A stretch of DNA of 64,000 nucleotides from Sphingomonas cavernae (GTDB taxonomy: Bacteria > Pseudomonadota > Alphaproteobacteria > Sphingomonadales > Sphingomonadaceae): NCBI RefSeq assembly GCF_003590775.1, contig NZ_QYUM01000003.1:932501-996500 (forward strand), read 5' to 3'. Every line of letters begins with the position of its first letter. Within the stretch, counting starts at the first letter, position 1. Under the pieces are notes generated by a model, which saw only the letters and a list, made by a program, of their open reading frames with translations, made no database searches and was not told where the DNA came from. Below, piece after piece: positions 34,533 to 43,358 of the stretch. The translations under genes and the position numbers were made by a program.

Positions 34533-36041
34533 ATGGTATCCATTGTTTCGACAGTGGCTTATCTGGGGCTGGAGGCACGCGGGGTCGAGACGCAGGTGCA
34601 GGTCGCGGCGGGCGTGCCGGGCTTTGTCGTCGTCGGATTGCCTGACAAGGCGGTCGCCGAGAGCCGTGAACGCGTCCGCGCCGCGATCGCCGCTATCGGG
34701 CTTTCGCTGCCGCCCAAGCGGATCACGGTCAATCTTTCACCCGCCGATCTTCCCAAGGAAGGATCGCATTACGACCTGCCCATCGCGCTTGGGCTGCTGG
34801 GAGCGATGGGCGTGATCGATGCCGAGACGCTCGCATCCTATGTCGTGGTGGGCGAGCTGGGGCTGGACGGGCGCGTCGCGTCGTCGCCCGGCGTGCTGCT
34901 CGCTGCGCTGCACGCGTCGGCGGCTGGGAAGGGGCTTGTCTGCCCCGCGGCGCAGGGCCCCGAGGCGGCGTGGGCGGGCAGCGTCGAGGTGATCGCGGCG
35001 CCCGACCTCTTGAGCCTGCTCAACCATTTCAAGGGCAGCGCACTGCTGCGCCCGCCGGTGCCCGGCGAAGTCGCGCTCAACGGCCACGGCCCCGATCTTC
35101 GCCAGGTGAAGGGGCAGGAGACGGCCAAGCGCGCGCTCGAGATCGCGGCCGCCGGCGGTCATAACATGCTGATGGTCGGGCCCCCGGGGGCGGGCAAGTC
35201 GCTGCTCGCCTCGTGCCTCGCGGGCATATTGCCCGAGCTTGGTCCCGCCGAGGCGCTTGAGGTGTCGATGGTCGCCTCGGTCGCGGGCGAACTGACCGAT
35301 GGTCGGCTGATCCGCGCGCGGCCTTTCAGAAGCCCGCATCATTCGGCGTCGATGGCGGCGCTCGTCGGCGGCGGGCTCAAGGTTCGGCCGGGCGAGGTGA
35401 GTCTCGCGCATCTGGGCGTGCTCTTTCTCGACGAACTGCCCGAATTTCAACGTGCCGTGCTCGATTCGCTGCGCCAGCCGCTCGAAACCGGCACCGTCAG
35501 CGTTGCGCGCGCCAATGCGCACGTCACTTTCCCCGCGCGAGTCCAGATGATCGCCGCGATGAACCCTTGCCGTTGCGGGCATCTCGGCGACCCCGCGCTC
35601 GCCTGTTCGCGTGCGCCGCGCTGCGCCGTCGACTATCAGGCCAAGGTCTCGGGGCCGCTGCTGGATAGAATAGATCTTCATGTCGAGGTGCAGGCGGTCA
35701 CCGCCGCCGATCTTGTTCTCCCCGCGCCCGCCGAAGGCTCGGCCGAAGTCGCGGCGCGCGTGGCCTCCGCGCGTGCGATTCAGACAGCGCGCTATGAAAG
35801 CCAGGGTATCCGCACCAATGCCGAGGTCGATGGCGAGGCGCTCGAGGCCGTGGCCACGCCCGACGAATCCGGCCGCAAGCTGCTTGCGCAGGCGGCCGAG
35901 GCAATGCGGCTTTCGGCGCGCGGCTACACCCGGATCCTGCGCGTCGCGCGCACGATCGCAGATCTGGCGGAAAGCGAGAGCGTCGGCCGCATCCATGTCG
36001 CCGAGGCGCTCAGCTATCGGCGGCAGGCGCCGCGCAACTGA
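34533..36041 (+). CDS. comM: ComM/YifB family AAA+ Mg-chelatase-like ATPase
   Basis: ComM is a helicase-like ATPase that extends branches during natural transformation. The 502-residue protein has the N-terminal RNase-H-like/Lon-like domain (GLPDKAVAESRERVRAA; NLSPADLPKEGSHYDLPIA), a Walker A MVGPPGAGKSLLA, Walker B LFLDELPEF, and the cysteine cluster CRCGHLGDPALACSRAPRC. With dprA it suggests DNA uptake capability, although the uptake pilus genes are not in the window. ATG 34533 (MVSIVSTVAYLGLEARGVE) follows GGGGGCGG. Confidence 0.94.
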   Translation: MVSIVSTVAYLGLEARGVETQVQVAAGVPGFVVVGLPDKAVAESRERVRAAIAAIGLSLPPKRITVNLSPADLPKEGSHYDLPIALGLLGAMGVIDAETLASYVVVGELGLDGRVASSPGVLLAALHASAAGKGLVCPAAQGPEAAWAGSVEVIAAPDLLSLLNHFKGSALLRPPVPGEVALNGHGPDLRQVKGQETAKRALEIAAAGGHNMLMVGPPGAGKSLLASCLAGILPELGPAEALEVSMVASVAGELTDGRLIRARPFRSPHHSASMAALVGGGLKVRPGEVSLAHLGVLFLDELPEFQRAVLDSLRQPLETGTVSVARANAHVTFPARVQMIAAMNPCRCGHLGDPALACSRAPRCAVDYQAKVSGPLLDRIDLHVEVQAVTAADLVLPAPAEGSAEVAARVASARAIQTARYESQGIRTNAEVDGEALEAVATPDESGRKLLAQAAEAMRLSARGYTRILRVARTIADLAESESVGRIHVAEALSYRRQAPRN

Positions 36042-36121
36042 ATTTTCTTGCCAGAAACGGCGATTGGCATAGTCTCCGTCGCCGTGCCGCCAAGAAGCGG
36101 CCAAATATAGGGGGAAATGTC

Positions 36122-36520
36122 ATGGAATGGATGATCCTGCCTTTCAAGCGCTATGCCGATTTCGCGGGCCGCTCGCGGCGCAAGGAATATTGGATGTTCT
36201 TTCTGTTGAACCTGATCATCTATGTCGTCCTGATGGGCGCGACCGGCGGTTTCGCGATGATGACCGACCCGATGGCCGCGGCCAGCGGGGCAGGTGGTCT
36301 TTCGATGGCGGTGCTGCTTTACGCGCTGATCGTCTTCATCCCCGCGCTTGCGGTGCAGGTGCGGCGCTTCCACGATCAGGACAAGTCGGGCTGGTTTGTG
36401 CTGCTGAACTTCATCCCGTTCGTCGGCGCGCTGATCGTGATCGTGTTCATGTGCCTTGAGGGCACGCGCGGGGCCAATCGCTTCGGCCCCGATCCCAAGG
36501 CCGAGGAAGCCGCCGCCTGA
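36122..36520 (+). CDS. DUF805 family membrane protein
   Basis: A 132-residue protein typical of the DUF805/YhaH type: the N-terminal FKRYADFAGRSRRKEYW motif, three hydrophobic helices (FFLLNLIIYVVLM; VLLYALIVFIPALAVQ; GWFVLLNFIPFVGALIVIV), RRFHDQDKSGWF, and the C-terminal GTRGANRFGPDPK. Function unknown. It follows comM by 80 bases. Confidence 0.9.
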   Translation: MEWMILPFKRYADFAGRSRRKEYWMFFLLNLIIYVVLMGATGGFAMMTDPMAAASGAGGLSMAVLLYALIVFIPALAVQVRRFHDQDKSGWFVLLNFIPFVGALIVIVFMCLEGTRGANRFGPDPKAEEAAA

Positions 36521-36544
36521 GCGGAGCGTAAAGCAAGCTGTTGC

Positions 36545-36574
36545 GGGCGGCCCCGGTCTCGGCTAGGGCCGCCC
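36545..36574. terminator. GC-rich hairpin after the DUF805 gene
   Basis: GGGCGGCCC at 36545-36553 pairs perfectly with GGGCCGCCC at 36566-36574 around a 12-base loop. There is no clear T-run, so a factor-independent terminator is only possible, not certain. It lies just before tRNA-Leu. Confidence 0.4.
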
Positions 36575-36580
36575 TTCGCT

Positions 36581-36665
<85 letters not shown>

Positions 36666-36726
36666 TTTCCGGTTATTTCAGATTTCCCGATTCGGCTTTT
36701 CGTCCAGATCGATCGCGGACCCGGCT

Positions 36727-37731
36727 TCAGCCGCTGCCAGTCATGGCCATGTTGTTCGCTGGCGCTCTTGCCGCATCGCGCTGCGAAGGCAGTTCAAGCA
36801 TGCGGGCATATTCCTGCACGATCTCCGACAGGATCGAGAGCGCAAGCGTCGCCGGATCGCGGGTGGCCGGGATGAGGCCGATCGGACCGCGCACGGCGTT
36901 GCACACATGCTCCGGAACGCCCACGGCGCGCAGCAGATCCAACCGGGCGGCGTGCGTCCGCGGACTTCCGACTGCGCCAAAATAGAAGGCGGGCAGGTTG
37001 AGCGCTTGTGGCAGCAAGCCTTCCTCCCAATCCCGATCATGGAAGAGAAAGACGATCGCCGTCCACGGATCGGTGCGAACCTTCGGCAAGGCGGTGCGCG
37101 TGCGCAGTTCGACCGCCTCAATCCCCTGATCCGCCAGTTCGCCCAATGCGCGCGCGTCTGGCGTAAGCGCTGTGACGTCAGCGTCGAATCCATGCGCGAG
37201 GCGCGCAAGCGCCGCCAGATCGTCGCCCTGGCCGATCGCGACGAGGCGAAGCGCAGGTGCGTAGCCGATATCGAAGTGGTCGCTATTCCAGCCGGCGCGC
37301 GATCCGCCCGCCACCGGTTCTACGGACTGCACACCGAGATGCGAAAGACGCAAAGCCGCCGCGCTGCGCGCGTCGATTCGGGACACCGCGTCGGCGATGG
37401 CCTGATGATCGGGCCGGGGGTTGAAGAGAAGATCGATGCCGCCTCCGCATGGGAGGCGGATGTCGAGATAGGGCGAATTCACGCCGAACCGCACGAGCTT
37501 CGCGCTGCCGCTGGCGAGCGCCCCCAGCGCTTCGGCGACGACCGCCGCCTCGATGCAACCGCCGGAAAAGGAACCCAGATAGCGGCCGTCTTCCGCCACC
37601 GCCATTTGTGCGCCGAGCGCACGCGACGATGATCCTTCGATGCCGGTGAGTGTCACAAGAACGGCGTCGAGCCCGTCATCCGCACATGAGAGGATATAAC
37701 GCAGTATATCGGCCGGAGCACTTGCAATCAT
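36727..37731 (-). CDS. XdhC/CoxI family molybdenum-enzyme maturation factor
   Basis: A 334-residue protein of the XdhC/CoxI type, which binds and sulfurates the molybdenum cofactor for xanthine-dehydrogenase family enzymes. The N-terminal domain has the pattern GSSSRALGAQMAVAEDG and LGSFSGGCIEAAV; the C-terminal half is a Rossmann-like region with AFYFGAVGSPRTHAARLDLL. The ATG at 37731 follows GGGGTGG, whereas the open frame extends to 38151 over the divergent nucleotidyltransferase. It is oriented like the aldehyde oxidoreductase genes that start at 42206. Confidence 0.88.
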   Translation of the reverse strand: MIASAPADILRYILSCADDGLDAVLVTLTGIEGSSSRALGAQMAVAEDGRYLGSFSGGCIEAAVVAEALGALASGSAKLVRFGVNSPYLDIRLPCGGGIDLLFNPRPDHQAIADAVSRIDARSAAALRLSHLGVQSVEPVAGGSRAGWNSDHFDIGYAPALRLVAIGQGDDLAALARLAHGFDADVTALTPDARALGELADQGIEAVELRTRTALPKVRTDPWTAIVFLFHDRDWEEGLLPQALNLPAFYFGAVGSPRTHAARLDLLRAVGVPEHVCNAVRGPIGLIPATRDPATLALSILSEIVQEYARMLELPSQRDAARAPANNMAMTGSG

Positions 37732-37803
37732 TACCACCCCGAGCTGATTGTGTCCCGATCGCTTGCGGGCACGCAAGGCGGACTGGACAGGATAGATGTC
37801 ATC

Positions 37804-38385
37804 ATGATCGACGCCGGCAACATCGCTGCCATACTGCTCGCCGCGGGGCAATCGCGACGGTTCGGCGCAGACGACAAGCTGCTCGCCGAACTCGATGGAG
37901 AGCCCCTCGGACTCCATGTGGCGCGGCGTATGGTCGAACTGGCGGCGGGCCGCCTGATTGCGGTGTGTAGCAGCGCCGAAGGTCCGCTGGCGCACGAGCT
38001 GGGTGCCGCCGGCTTCGAGATCGTATCGAATCCATATCCCGAGCGCGGACTTTCGCATTCGCTTGCGAAGGGCATCAAGCTTGCGGCCGAGGGCGGGGCG
38101 GAGGCGGCGCTTGTCTGCCTCGCGGACATGCCGTTTGTCAGCATCGGTCATCTGCGCGCGCTATTGGCGCAGTTCGATCCGGAAAACACGCCGGTGGTGG
38201 CGTCCGACCGGGACGGAACCGCGATGCCGCCGGCGCTGTTCGCGCGATCCGTGTTTGACCGGCTCCAGCAGGGACAGGGCGATCAGGGCGGCAGGGCATT
38301 GCTTGCCGCCGCCACGCGTGCGGCGGCTGGCGAGGGTGAACTGGCGGACATCGACCTGCCGGAGGATCTGCTGCGGCAGCGCTAG
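37804..38385 (+). CDS. MobA-like NTP transferase (molybdenum cofactor cytidylyltransferase type)
   Basis: A 193-residue nucleotidyltransferase with the signature LLAAGQSRRFGADDKLLAEL and LVCLADMPFVS, similar to MocA-type enzymes that add CMP to molybdopterin for the xanthine oxidase family. The start ATG 37804 is chosen over an upstream GTG-like extension because it begins the conserved glycine-rich loop directly. It sits between XdhC and the molybdenum-binding subunit and is divergent from XdhC, fitting cofactor supply to the cluster. Confidence 0.88.
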   Translation: MIDAGNIAAILLAAGQSRRFGADDKLLAELDGEPLGLHVARRMVELAAGRLIAVCSSAEGPLAHELGAAGFEIVSNPYPERGLSHSLAKGIKLAAEGGAEAALVCLADMPFVSIGHLRALLAQFDPENTPVVASDRDGTAMPPALFARSVFDRLQQGQGDQGGRALLAAATRAAAGEGELADIDLPEDLLRQR

Positions 38386-38412
38386 GCGCGCAGCATCGCT
38401 GATTTCGCGCGA

Positions 38413-40620
38413 TCATGCCACGTCGGGAAGCTTGTCGAGCAGCTTGTCGAGCGTGATCGGATAGTTGCGCACGCGCACGCCGGTTGCGTTGTAGATCGCG
38501 TTGGCAACCGCGGCGCCGACCCCGCATATGCCGAGCTCGCCGACGCCCTTGGCTTTCATCGGCGATGACATCGGATCGGTCTCGTCGAGGAAGATCACCT
38601 CCTGGTGCGGGATGTCCGCATGGACGGGCACCTCATAACCGGCAAGATCATGATTGACGAAGAAGCCGAAGCGCTTGTCGACCGCGAGTTCTTCCATCAG
38701 CGCTGCGCCCGCACCCATGGTCATCGCCCCGATCACCTGGCTGCGCGCCGCCTTGGGATTGAGGATGCGGCCCGCCGCGCATATGGCGAGCATGCGCCGG
38801 ATGCGGATCTCGCCCGTAAAGGCATCGACCGCTGCCTCGACGAAATGCGAGGCGAAGGTCGATTGCTGGTACTTCTTGTCGAGGTCGCCATATTCGATGA
38901 AGTCTTCGGCGACGACCTCGCCGCCGCGGGCGGCCTCGCGAAGCGCCACGCTGCGGTTGCCCGCGCGGACCTGGCCGTCCGTAAACACCGCCTCGGCGGT
39001 ATTGAATCCGAGCTTCTGCGCCACCGCCTCGCGCAGCTTCATGCAGGCGGCATAGACTCCGGCAGTCGAATTGTTCGCGCCCCATTGGCCGCCCGAGCCG
39101 CACGACACCGGGAAGTCCGAGTCGCCGAGCCGCACCATCACCTTGTCGAGCGGCAGGCCCATGGTCTCCGCCGCTGTCTGGGCGATGATGGTGTAGGTGC
39201 CGGTGCCGATGTCGGTCATGTCGGTCTCGACGGTGACCACGCCTTTGTCATCGAGCCGCACACGCGCGGCCGACTTGGTCAGCAGGTTGTTGCGAAATGC
39301 GGCGGCGACGCCCATGCCGACCAGCCAGCGTCCTTCGCGCCGGCTGCCTGGCTTGGCGCGCTTGTCCCAGCCAAAGCGTTCAGCGCCGGTCTTCAGGCAT
39401 TCGACCAGCCGGCGCTGCGAGAAACGGCGCCCCGGCTGCTCGGGATCGACTTGCGTATCGTTGAGGATGCGGAACTCGACCGGGTCCATGCCCAGCTTTT
39501 CCGCCATCTCGTCCATCGCGACCTCGAGCGCCATCAGTCCGGGCGCCTCGCCCGGCGCGCGCATCGCATTGCCCTCGGGCAGGTCGAGCACCGCGAGCCG
39601 CGTCGCTGTCATGCGGTTGGGGGCCGCATAGAGCATCCGCGTCTGGTTGACCGCTGTCTCCGGCCCTCCGCCGGGCAGATCGCCCGACCAGCCCTCATGG
39701 CCAATCGCCGTGATCTTGCCGTCGCGCGTCGCGCCGATCCGGATGCGCTGGATCGTCGCCGGGCGGTGGGTGGTGTTGTTGGCCATCAGCGGCCGCGCAA
39801 GGGCGACCTTGACCGGGCGCTTCGCCGCCTTCGCGCCCAACGCAGCCAGGATCGCATCGGCGCGCACGAACAGCTTTCCGCCGAACCCGCCGCCGAGATA
39901 GGGTGAGTCCAGCCGCACATTCTCCTTGGGAATGCCGAGCGTCCTGGCGACATCGCCCTTGCCCCAGTTGATCATCTGGTTGGACGTCCACAAGGTCAGC
40001 TTGTCGCCTTGCCAGGCGGCGATGGACGCATGCGGTTCCATCATCGCATGCGACTGGTCGGGCGTGGTGTAGGTCGCGTCGAGCCTGACCGGCGCGGCGG
40101 TAAAGGCGGCTGCGAAGTCGCCGACCGCGGTGTCGGGCTTGCCGCTGAACTCGTTTTCGGGGGGCGGGGAGGCCGTGTCCTTGGCGGCCGCGAGATCGAA
40201 GCGGCCCTTGCCGCGGGCATAGTCAACCTTGACCAGCGCGGCGGCGGCGCGCGCCTGCTCGAAGGTCTCTGCCACCACTACGGCGATCGCCTGGTGGTAG
40301 TGCTCGATCTCAGGGCCGCCGAGCAGCTTTGCGGTGTTGAACCTGCCCTTGTTGAGCGTGCCCGCATTTTCGGCAGTGACGATGGCGAGAACGCCGGGCG
40401 AAGCCTTGGCGTCGGCCAGGTCGATGGCGATGATCCGTCCCTTGGCGATCGCCGCGCCGATGACGTAGCCATAGGCTTGGTTGGGCACGACCTCGTGCCG
40501 TTCATAGGCATAGGGGGCCTTGCCCGTGGTCTTGAGCGGGCCGTCGATCCGGTCGGTCGGCTTGCCGATTATCTTGAGCTGGTCGATCGGGTTGGTCGTG
40601 GCCGGGGTGTCGAATTTCAT
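38413..40620 (-). CDS. paoC: Molybdenum-binding subunit of a PaoC-like aldehyde oxidoreductase
   Basis: A 735-residue large subunit of the xanthine oxidase family. It shows the typical fold with the first domain (DRIDGPLKTTGKAPYAYER), the molybdopterin-binding regions (YLGGGFGGKLFVRADAI; GEAPGLMALEVAMDEMAEKL; SCGSGGQWGANNSTAGVYA) and the catalytic glutamate in MKAKGVGELGICGVG. No signal peptide is seen; PaoC is carried across the membrane with its Tat-tagged partner. The stop of this gene (38413) faces the MobA-like gene. Substrate unknown: aldehydes are inferred from the Pao family. Confidence 0.9.
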   Translation of the reverse strand: MKFDTPATTNPIDQLKIIGKPTDRIDGPLKTTGKAPYAYERHEVVPNQAYGYVIGAAIAKGRIIAIDLADAKASPGVLAIVTAENAGTLNKGRFNTAKLLGGPEIEHYHQAIAVVVAETFEQARAAAALVKVDYARGKGRFDLAAAKDTASPPPENEFSGKPDTAVGDFAAAFTAAPVRLDATYTTPDQSHAMMEPHASIAAWQGDKLTLWTSNQMINWGKGDVARTLGIPKENVRLDSPYLGGGFGGKLFVRADAILAALGAKAAKRPVKVALARPLMANNTTHRPATIQRIRIGATRDGKITAIGHEGWSGDLPGGGPETAVNQTRMLYAAPNRMTATRLAVLDLPEGNAMRAPGEAPGLMALEVAMDEMAEKLGMDPVEFRILNDTQVDPEQPGRRFSQRRLVECLKTGAERFGWDKRAKPGSRREGRWLVGMGVAAAFRNNLLTKSAARVRLDDKGVVTVETDMTDIGTGTYTIIAQTAAETMGLPLDKVMVRLGDSDFPVSCGSGGQWGANNSTAGVYAACMKLREAVAQKLGFNTAEAVFTDGQVRAGNRSVALREAARGGEVVAEDFIEYGDLDKKYQQSTFASHFVEAAVDAFTGEIRIRRMLAICAAGRILNPKAARSQVIGAMTMGAGAALMEELAVDKRFGFFVNHDLAGYEVPVHADIPHQEVIFLDETDPMSSPMKAKGVGELGICGVGAAVANAIYNATGVRVRNYPITLDKLLDKLPDVA

Positions 40621-40623
40621 GGC

Positions 40624-41574
40624 TCAGGCCCTCGCTTGTGCCAGCGCCGCGCTGAGCGTGCGCTCGACCAGCAGCAGCTTGAATGCGTTTTCATGCGTCG
40701 GTTTGGCGCCCGCAAGCAGCGCTGTCGTCACCGCCCTGGCGCCGCGCGGCATTTCGGCCTCGGCGGCCTCTACGCGCCACGGTTTGTAGGCGACGCCGCC
40801 CAGCGCCACGCGGCCGCTGCCGTCACGCTGAATGATCGCGCCGACCGAGATCAGTGCGAACGCGTAGGACGCGCGGTCGCGTACCTTGTGATAGATGTGC
40901 GTTCCGCCGACGGGCTTGGGAAGCGTGACCGCGGTGATCAGCTCGCCGGGTTCGAGGGCGGTCTCCAGATGCGGCGTGCTGCCGGGCGCGCGATAGAAAT
41001 CGACGATCGCAACAGTGCGCGTTTTCCCGTCGGGGCGCACCGTCTCGATGGTTGCGTCGAGCGCGCGCATGGCGACCGCCATGTCGCTTGGGTGCGTCGC
41101 GATGCATGCTTCGCTTGCGCCAATGACCGCGAGCGTGCGGTTGAATCCGCCGATCGCGGCGCAGCCGCTGCCCGGCGTGCGCTTGTTGCAGGGCTGGTTG
41201 GTGTCGTAGAAATAGGGGCACCGTGTGCGCTGGAGCAGATTGCCTGCGGTCGTCGCGCGGTTGCGCAACTGGCCCGAGGCTCCGGCGAGCAGCGCGCGAG
41301 AGAGCAGGGCGTAGTCGCGCCGTACCCGCGCGTCCGCAGCGAGATCGGTATTGCGCACCAACGCGCCGATGCGCAGTCCGCCGTCGCTCATGGGCTCGAT
41401 CTTGTCGAGAGCGAGGCGATTGACGTCGATCAGGTGCGCGGGTGTCTCGATCTCGAGCTTCATCAGGTCGAGCAGGTTGGTGCCGCCCGCGATGAACCTG
41501 GAGCCTGGCGTGCGCATAGCGGCAGCGGCCGCCTCGGCGGGCGCATCCGCGCGCTCATAGGTGAAGGATTTCAT
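40624..41574 (-). CDS. paoB: FAD-binding subunit of a PaoB-like aldehyde oxidoreductase
   Basis: A 316-residue medium subunit of the xanthine oxidase family. The FAD-binding part has [17 protein letters not shown] and [16 protein letters not shown]. The cysteines in [20 protein letters not shown] followed by CAAIGG match the extra 4Fe-4S site described in PaoB. The ATG at 41574 overlaps the paoA stop by four bases; a longer frame to 41631 is discarded. It is followed by paoC after three bases. Confidence 0.9.
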   Translation of the reverse strand: MKSFTYERADAPAEAAAAAMRTPGSRFIAGGTNLLDLMKLEIETPAHLIDVNRLALDKIEPMSDGGLRIGALVRNTDLAADARVRRDYALLSRALLAGASGQLRNRATTAGNLLQRTRCPYFYDTNQPCNKRTPGSGCAAIGGFNRTLAVIGASEACIATHPSDMAVAMRALDATIETVRPDGKTRTVAIVDFYRAPGSTPHLETALEPGELITAVTLPKPVGGTHIYHKVRDRASYAFALISVGAIIQRDGSGRVALGGVAYKPWRVEAAEAEMPRGARAVTTALLAGAKPTHENAFKLLLVERTLSAALAQARA

Positions 41575-42206
41575 GCCTTCCTCCCCGCGACTTCGGTGAT
41601 CGCGTCGACAATGTTGGAATAGGCGCCGCAACGGCAGATATTGCCGCTCATGCGCTCGCGGATCTCATCGACGCTGACGTGCGGGCGGGCGGTCAGGTCT
41701 GCACTGACATGGCTTGGCACGCCCGCCTTGATTTCGTTGAGCACGGCCACTGCCGAGCAGATCTGGCCGGGCGTGCAATAGCCGCATTGATAGCCGTCAT
41801 GCGTAACGAAAGCGGCTTGCATCGGATGCATTTTCTCGGGCGTGCCCAGCCCCTCGATCGTGGTGATGCTGTCGCCCTCGTGCATCACCGCAAGGCTCAG
41901 GCACGAATTGATCCGCCGTCCCTCGACGATCACCGTGCACGCCCCGCACTGGCCGTGGTCGCATCCCTTTTTCGTGCCCGTCAGGCGCAAATGCTCGCGC
42001 AGCGCGTCAAGCAATGTGGTCCGCGTATCAAGCTCGAGTGCGCGGGCCTGTCCGTTAACCTTGAAGGAAACCTTGACCATGGCGGGCTTCTCCGCAGGTT
42101 TTGGGTTTTGGGCGCGGACCGGAGCGGCGGCCGTCGCCGCCACCGAAGCCGCGCTGCCGACGAGGACCCCGCGCCGGGACATCTCTATATCGCCTGGGGC
42201 TGGCAT
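41571..42206 (-). CDS. paoA: 2Fe-2S subunit of a PaoA-like aldehyde oxidoreductase, Tat-exported
   Basis: A 211-residue iron-sulfur subunit. It starts with a twin-arginine signal ([20 protein letters not shown] within the first 30 residues), so the assembled enzyme is predicted to be in the periplasm, with the other subunits exported together. Two 2Fe-2S motifs are visible: [15 protein letters not shown] with a later NSC, and [13 protein letters not shown] with [11 protein letters not shown] 42182 is an alternative start. It heads the leftward paoABC unit. Confidence 0.92.
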   Translation of the reverse strand: MPAPGDIEMSRRGVLVGSAASVAATAAAPVRAQNPKPAEKPAMVKVSFKVNGQARALELDTRTTLLDALREHLRLTGTKKGCDHGQCGACTVIVEGRRINSCLSLAVMHEGDSITTIEGLGTPEKMHPMQAAFVTHDGYQCGYCTPGQICSAVAVLNEIKAGVPSHVSADLTARPHVSVDEIRERMSGNICRCGAYSNIVDAITEVAGRKA

Positions 42207-42501
42207 GGCGTGCTTCGATCCTTTCTCATTTTTCGCTCGTTCGGCGGCGCTGCGGTGAACGCACAGGCTATCGCTATGGATGCGGAGCCGCTGCTGCATT
42301 GCGCCTTGGCTCAACAGGCGGCTTCGCGAATTCACAATAACTTATGTGCCGGGGGACGATTAGTCACTATATCTGCAATTCATGAAAGCCTCAGCGCGTC
42401 CGCCCGGCGCCTCGGCGATTGTGGTCCCGCTGAGCAATAAGCATCCCTCGTCCTGCGATTAGGCGCTAAGCACGGCATGGAATTATATCTGGAGTTCATC
42501 A
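42207..42501. promoter_or_regulatory. Intergenic region between paoA and the LysR remnant
   Basis: About 295 bases without a gene, holding the promoter of the leftward paoABC operon. The base composition is somewhat less GC-rich near 42300-42460. No strong palindrome stood out; LysR-type T-N11-A sites are too short to call. Confidence 0.4.
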
Positions 42502-42636
42502 ATGCGACGCGAAGAGCTTGTCGACCTCAACGCGTTCCAGACGGTGGCCGCGGGCTATCACCTCTATTACCCGAGCCGCCGCCAGAACTCGCCCGCCTTC
42601 GCGTTGCCGGTCGAAGCATTGCGTTGCCGGGAATGA
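42502..42636 (+). pseudogene. LysR-family regulator remnant (internal in-frame deletion)
   Basis: A 44-codon ORF. Its first 17 residues, MRREELVDLNAFQTVAA, match the N-terminal start of LysR regulators of the form MRREELxDLNAFxxVAE. The remaining residues, GYHLYYPSRRQNSPAFALPVE, match the typical C-terminal end of the same proteins. The roughly 250 codons in between are missing and the frame is kept. It sits divergent to paoABC, where a LysR activator is common. The short product would lack the recognition helix, so it is scored as a pseudogene. Confidence 0.8.
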
Positions 42637-43142
42637 GAGCACGCCCGGCTCCGATGCGCTGGCGCGCGATGAAGGCCGATGACGTATCCGCGGTCGCCGA
42701 CGTCGCGACCGTGATTCATCTCGACTATCCCGAGAATCCCGCGGTGTTCGCGGCATGTTTCGCGCTCTATCCTGCGGGCTGCCATATATTGGAGGGCGAT
42801 GACGGCAGGGTGGCGGGCTATCTGGTTTCGCACCCCGGGCGACTTGATACGCCCCCCGTTCTCGATGTGCCATTAAAGGAGCTGCCCGAGCCGCAGGACT
42901 GCTATTTCCTCCACGACCTCGCGCTCGGCGCTGAAACGCGCGGGCGAGGCTTTGCGGGGCAAGCCGTCGACATGGTGATCGAGGAGGCGCGTCGCGGCGG
43001 TTTTGACAGGATCGCGCTGATCGCAGTGGGCGACGCGCACGGCTTCTGGGCACGGCAGGGCTTCGTTCCGCTAGGCGACGGGTTGCTCGATCCCGCCAAG
43101 GGTTATGGCGTGGAGGCGCGCGCACTCATCCGCAGGCTATGA
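42633..43142 (+). CDS. GNAT-family N-acetyltransferase
   Basis: A 169-residue acetyltransferase. The acetyl-CoA-binding loop is in LGAETRGRGFAGQAVDMVIE and the family beta-alpha core is recognisable: CYFLHDLALG, then RIALIAVGDAHGFWARQGFV. ATG 42633 overlaps the LysR-remnant stop (GAATGA), with in-frame alternatives at 42654 and 42669. Substrate unknown. The frame begins at 42477, but the upstream part belongs to the regulator remnant. Confidence 0.82.
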   Translation: MRARPAPMRWRAMKADDVSAVADVATVIHLDYPENPAVFAACFALYPAGCHILEGDDGRVAGYLVSHPGRLDTPPVLDVPLKELPEPQDCYFLHDLALGAETRGRGFAGQAVDMVIEEARRGGFDRIALIAVGDAHGFWARQGFVPLGDGLLDPAKGYGVEARALIRRL

Positions 43143-43171
43143 GCATCGTGCGTTAAATTGGCATCACTAAT

Positions 43172-43333
43172 CCGCTCATCCTGAGGAGCCGTTGAGCCCT
43201 TCGACGCCGCCTGCGGCGTCGCTCAGGATAAACTTCGCCTTTGGCGAAGTCGAAACGGCATCTCGAAGGACGCACCGAGCCGGTCCTTCGAGACGGGGCT
43301 TCGACAAGCTCAGCCCCTCCTCAGGATGAGCGG
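43172..43333. repeat. Composite palindromic element next to the IS
   Basis: CCGCTCATCCTGAGGA (43172-43187) and its exact complement TCCTCAGGATGAGCGG (43318-43333) enclose about 130 bases made of smaller hairpins: CGACGCCGCC/GGCGTCG, ACTTCGCC/GGCGAAGT and TCTCGAAGGAC/GTCCTTCGAGA. No coding potential is seen. The IS begins 25 bases further on. Confidence 0.75.
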
Positions 43334-43358
43334 GTCTGATTAAGCGGCGCACGATGCC

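Noticed and set aside
42477-43142. One long GNAT protein starting at 42477
   Set aside because: The first 50 codons in that frame overlap the LysR remnant in another phase, and the acetyltransferase fold starts only after 42633.
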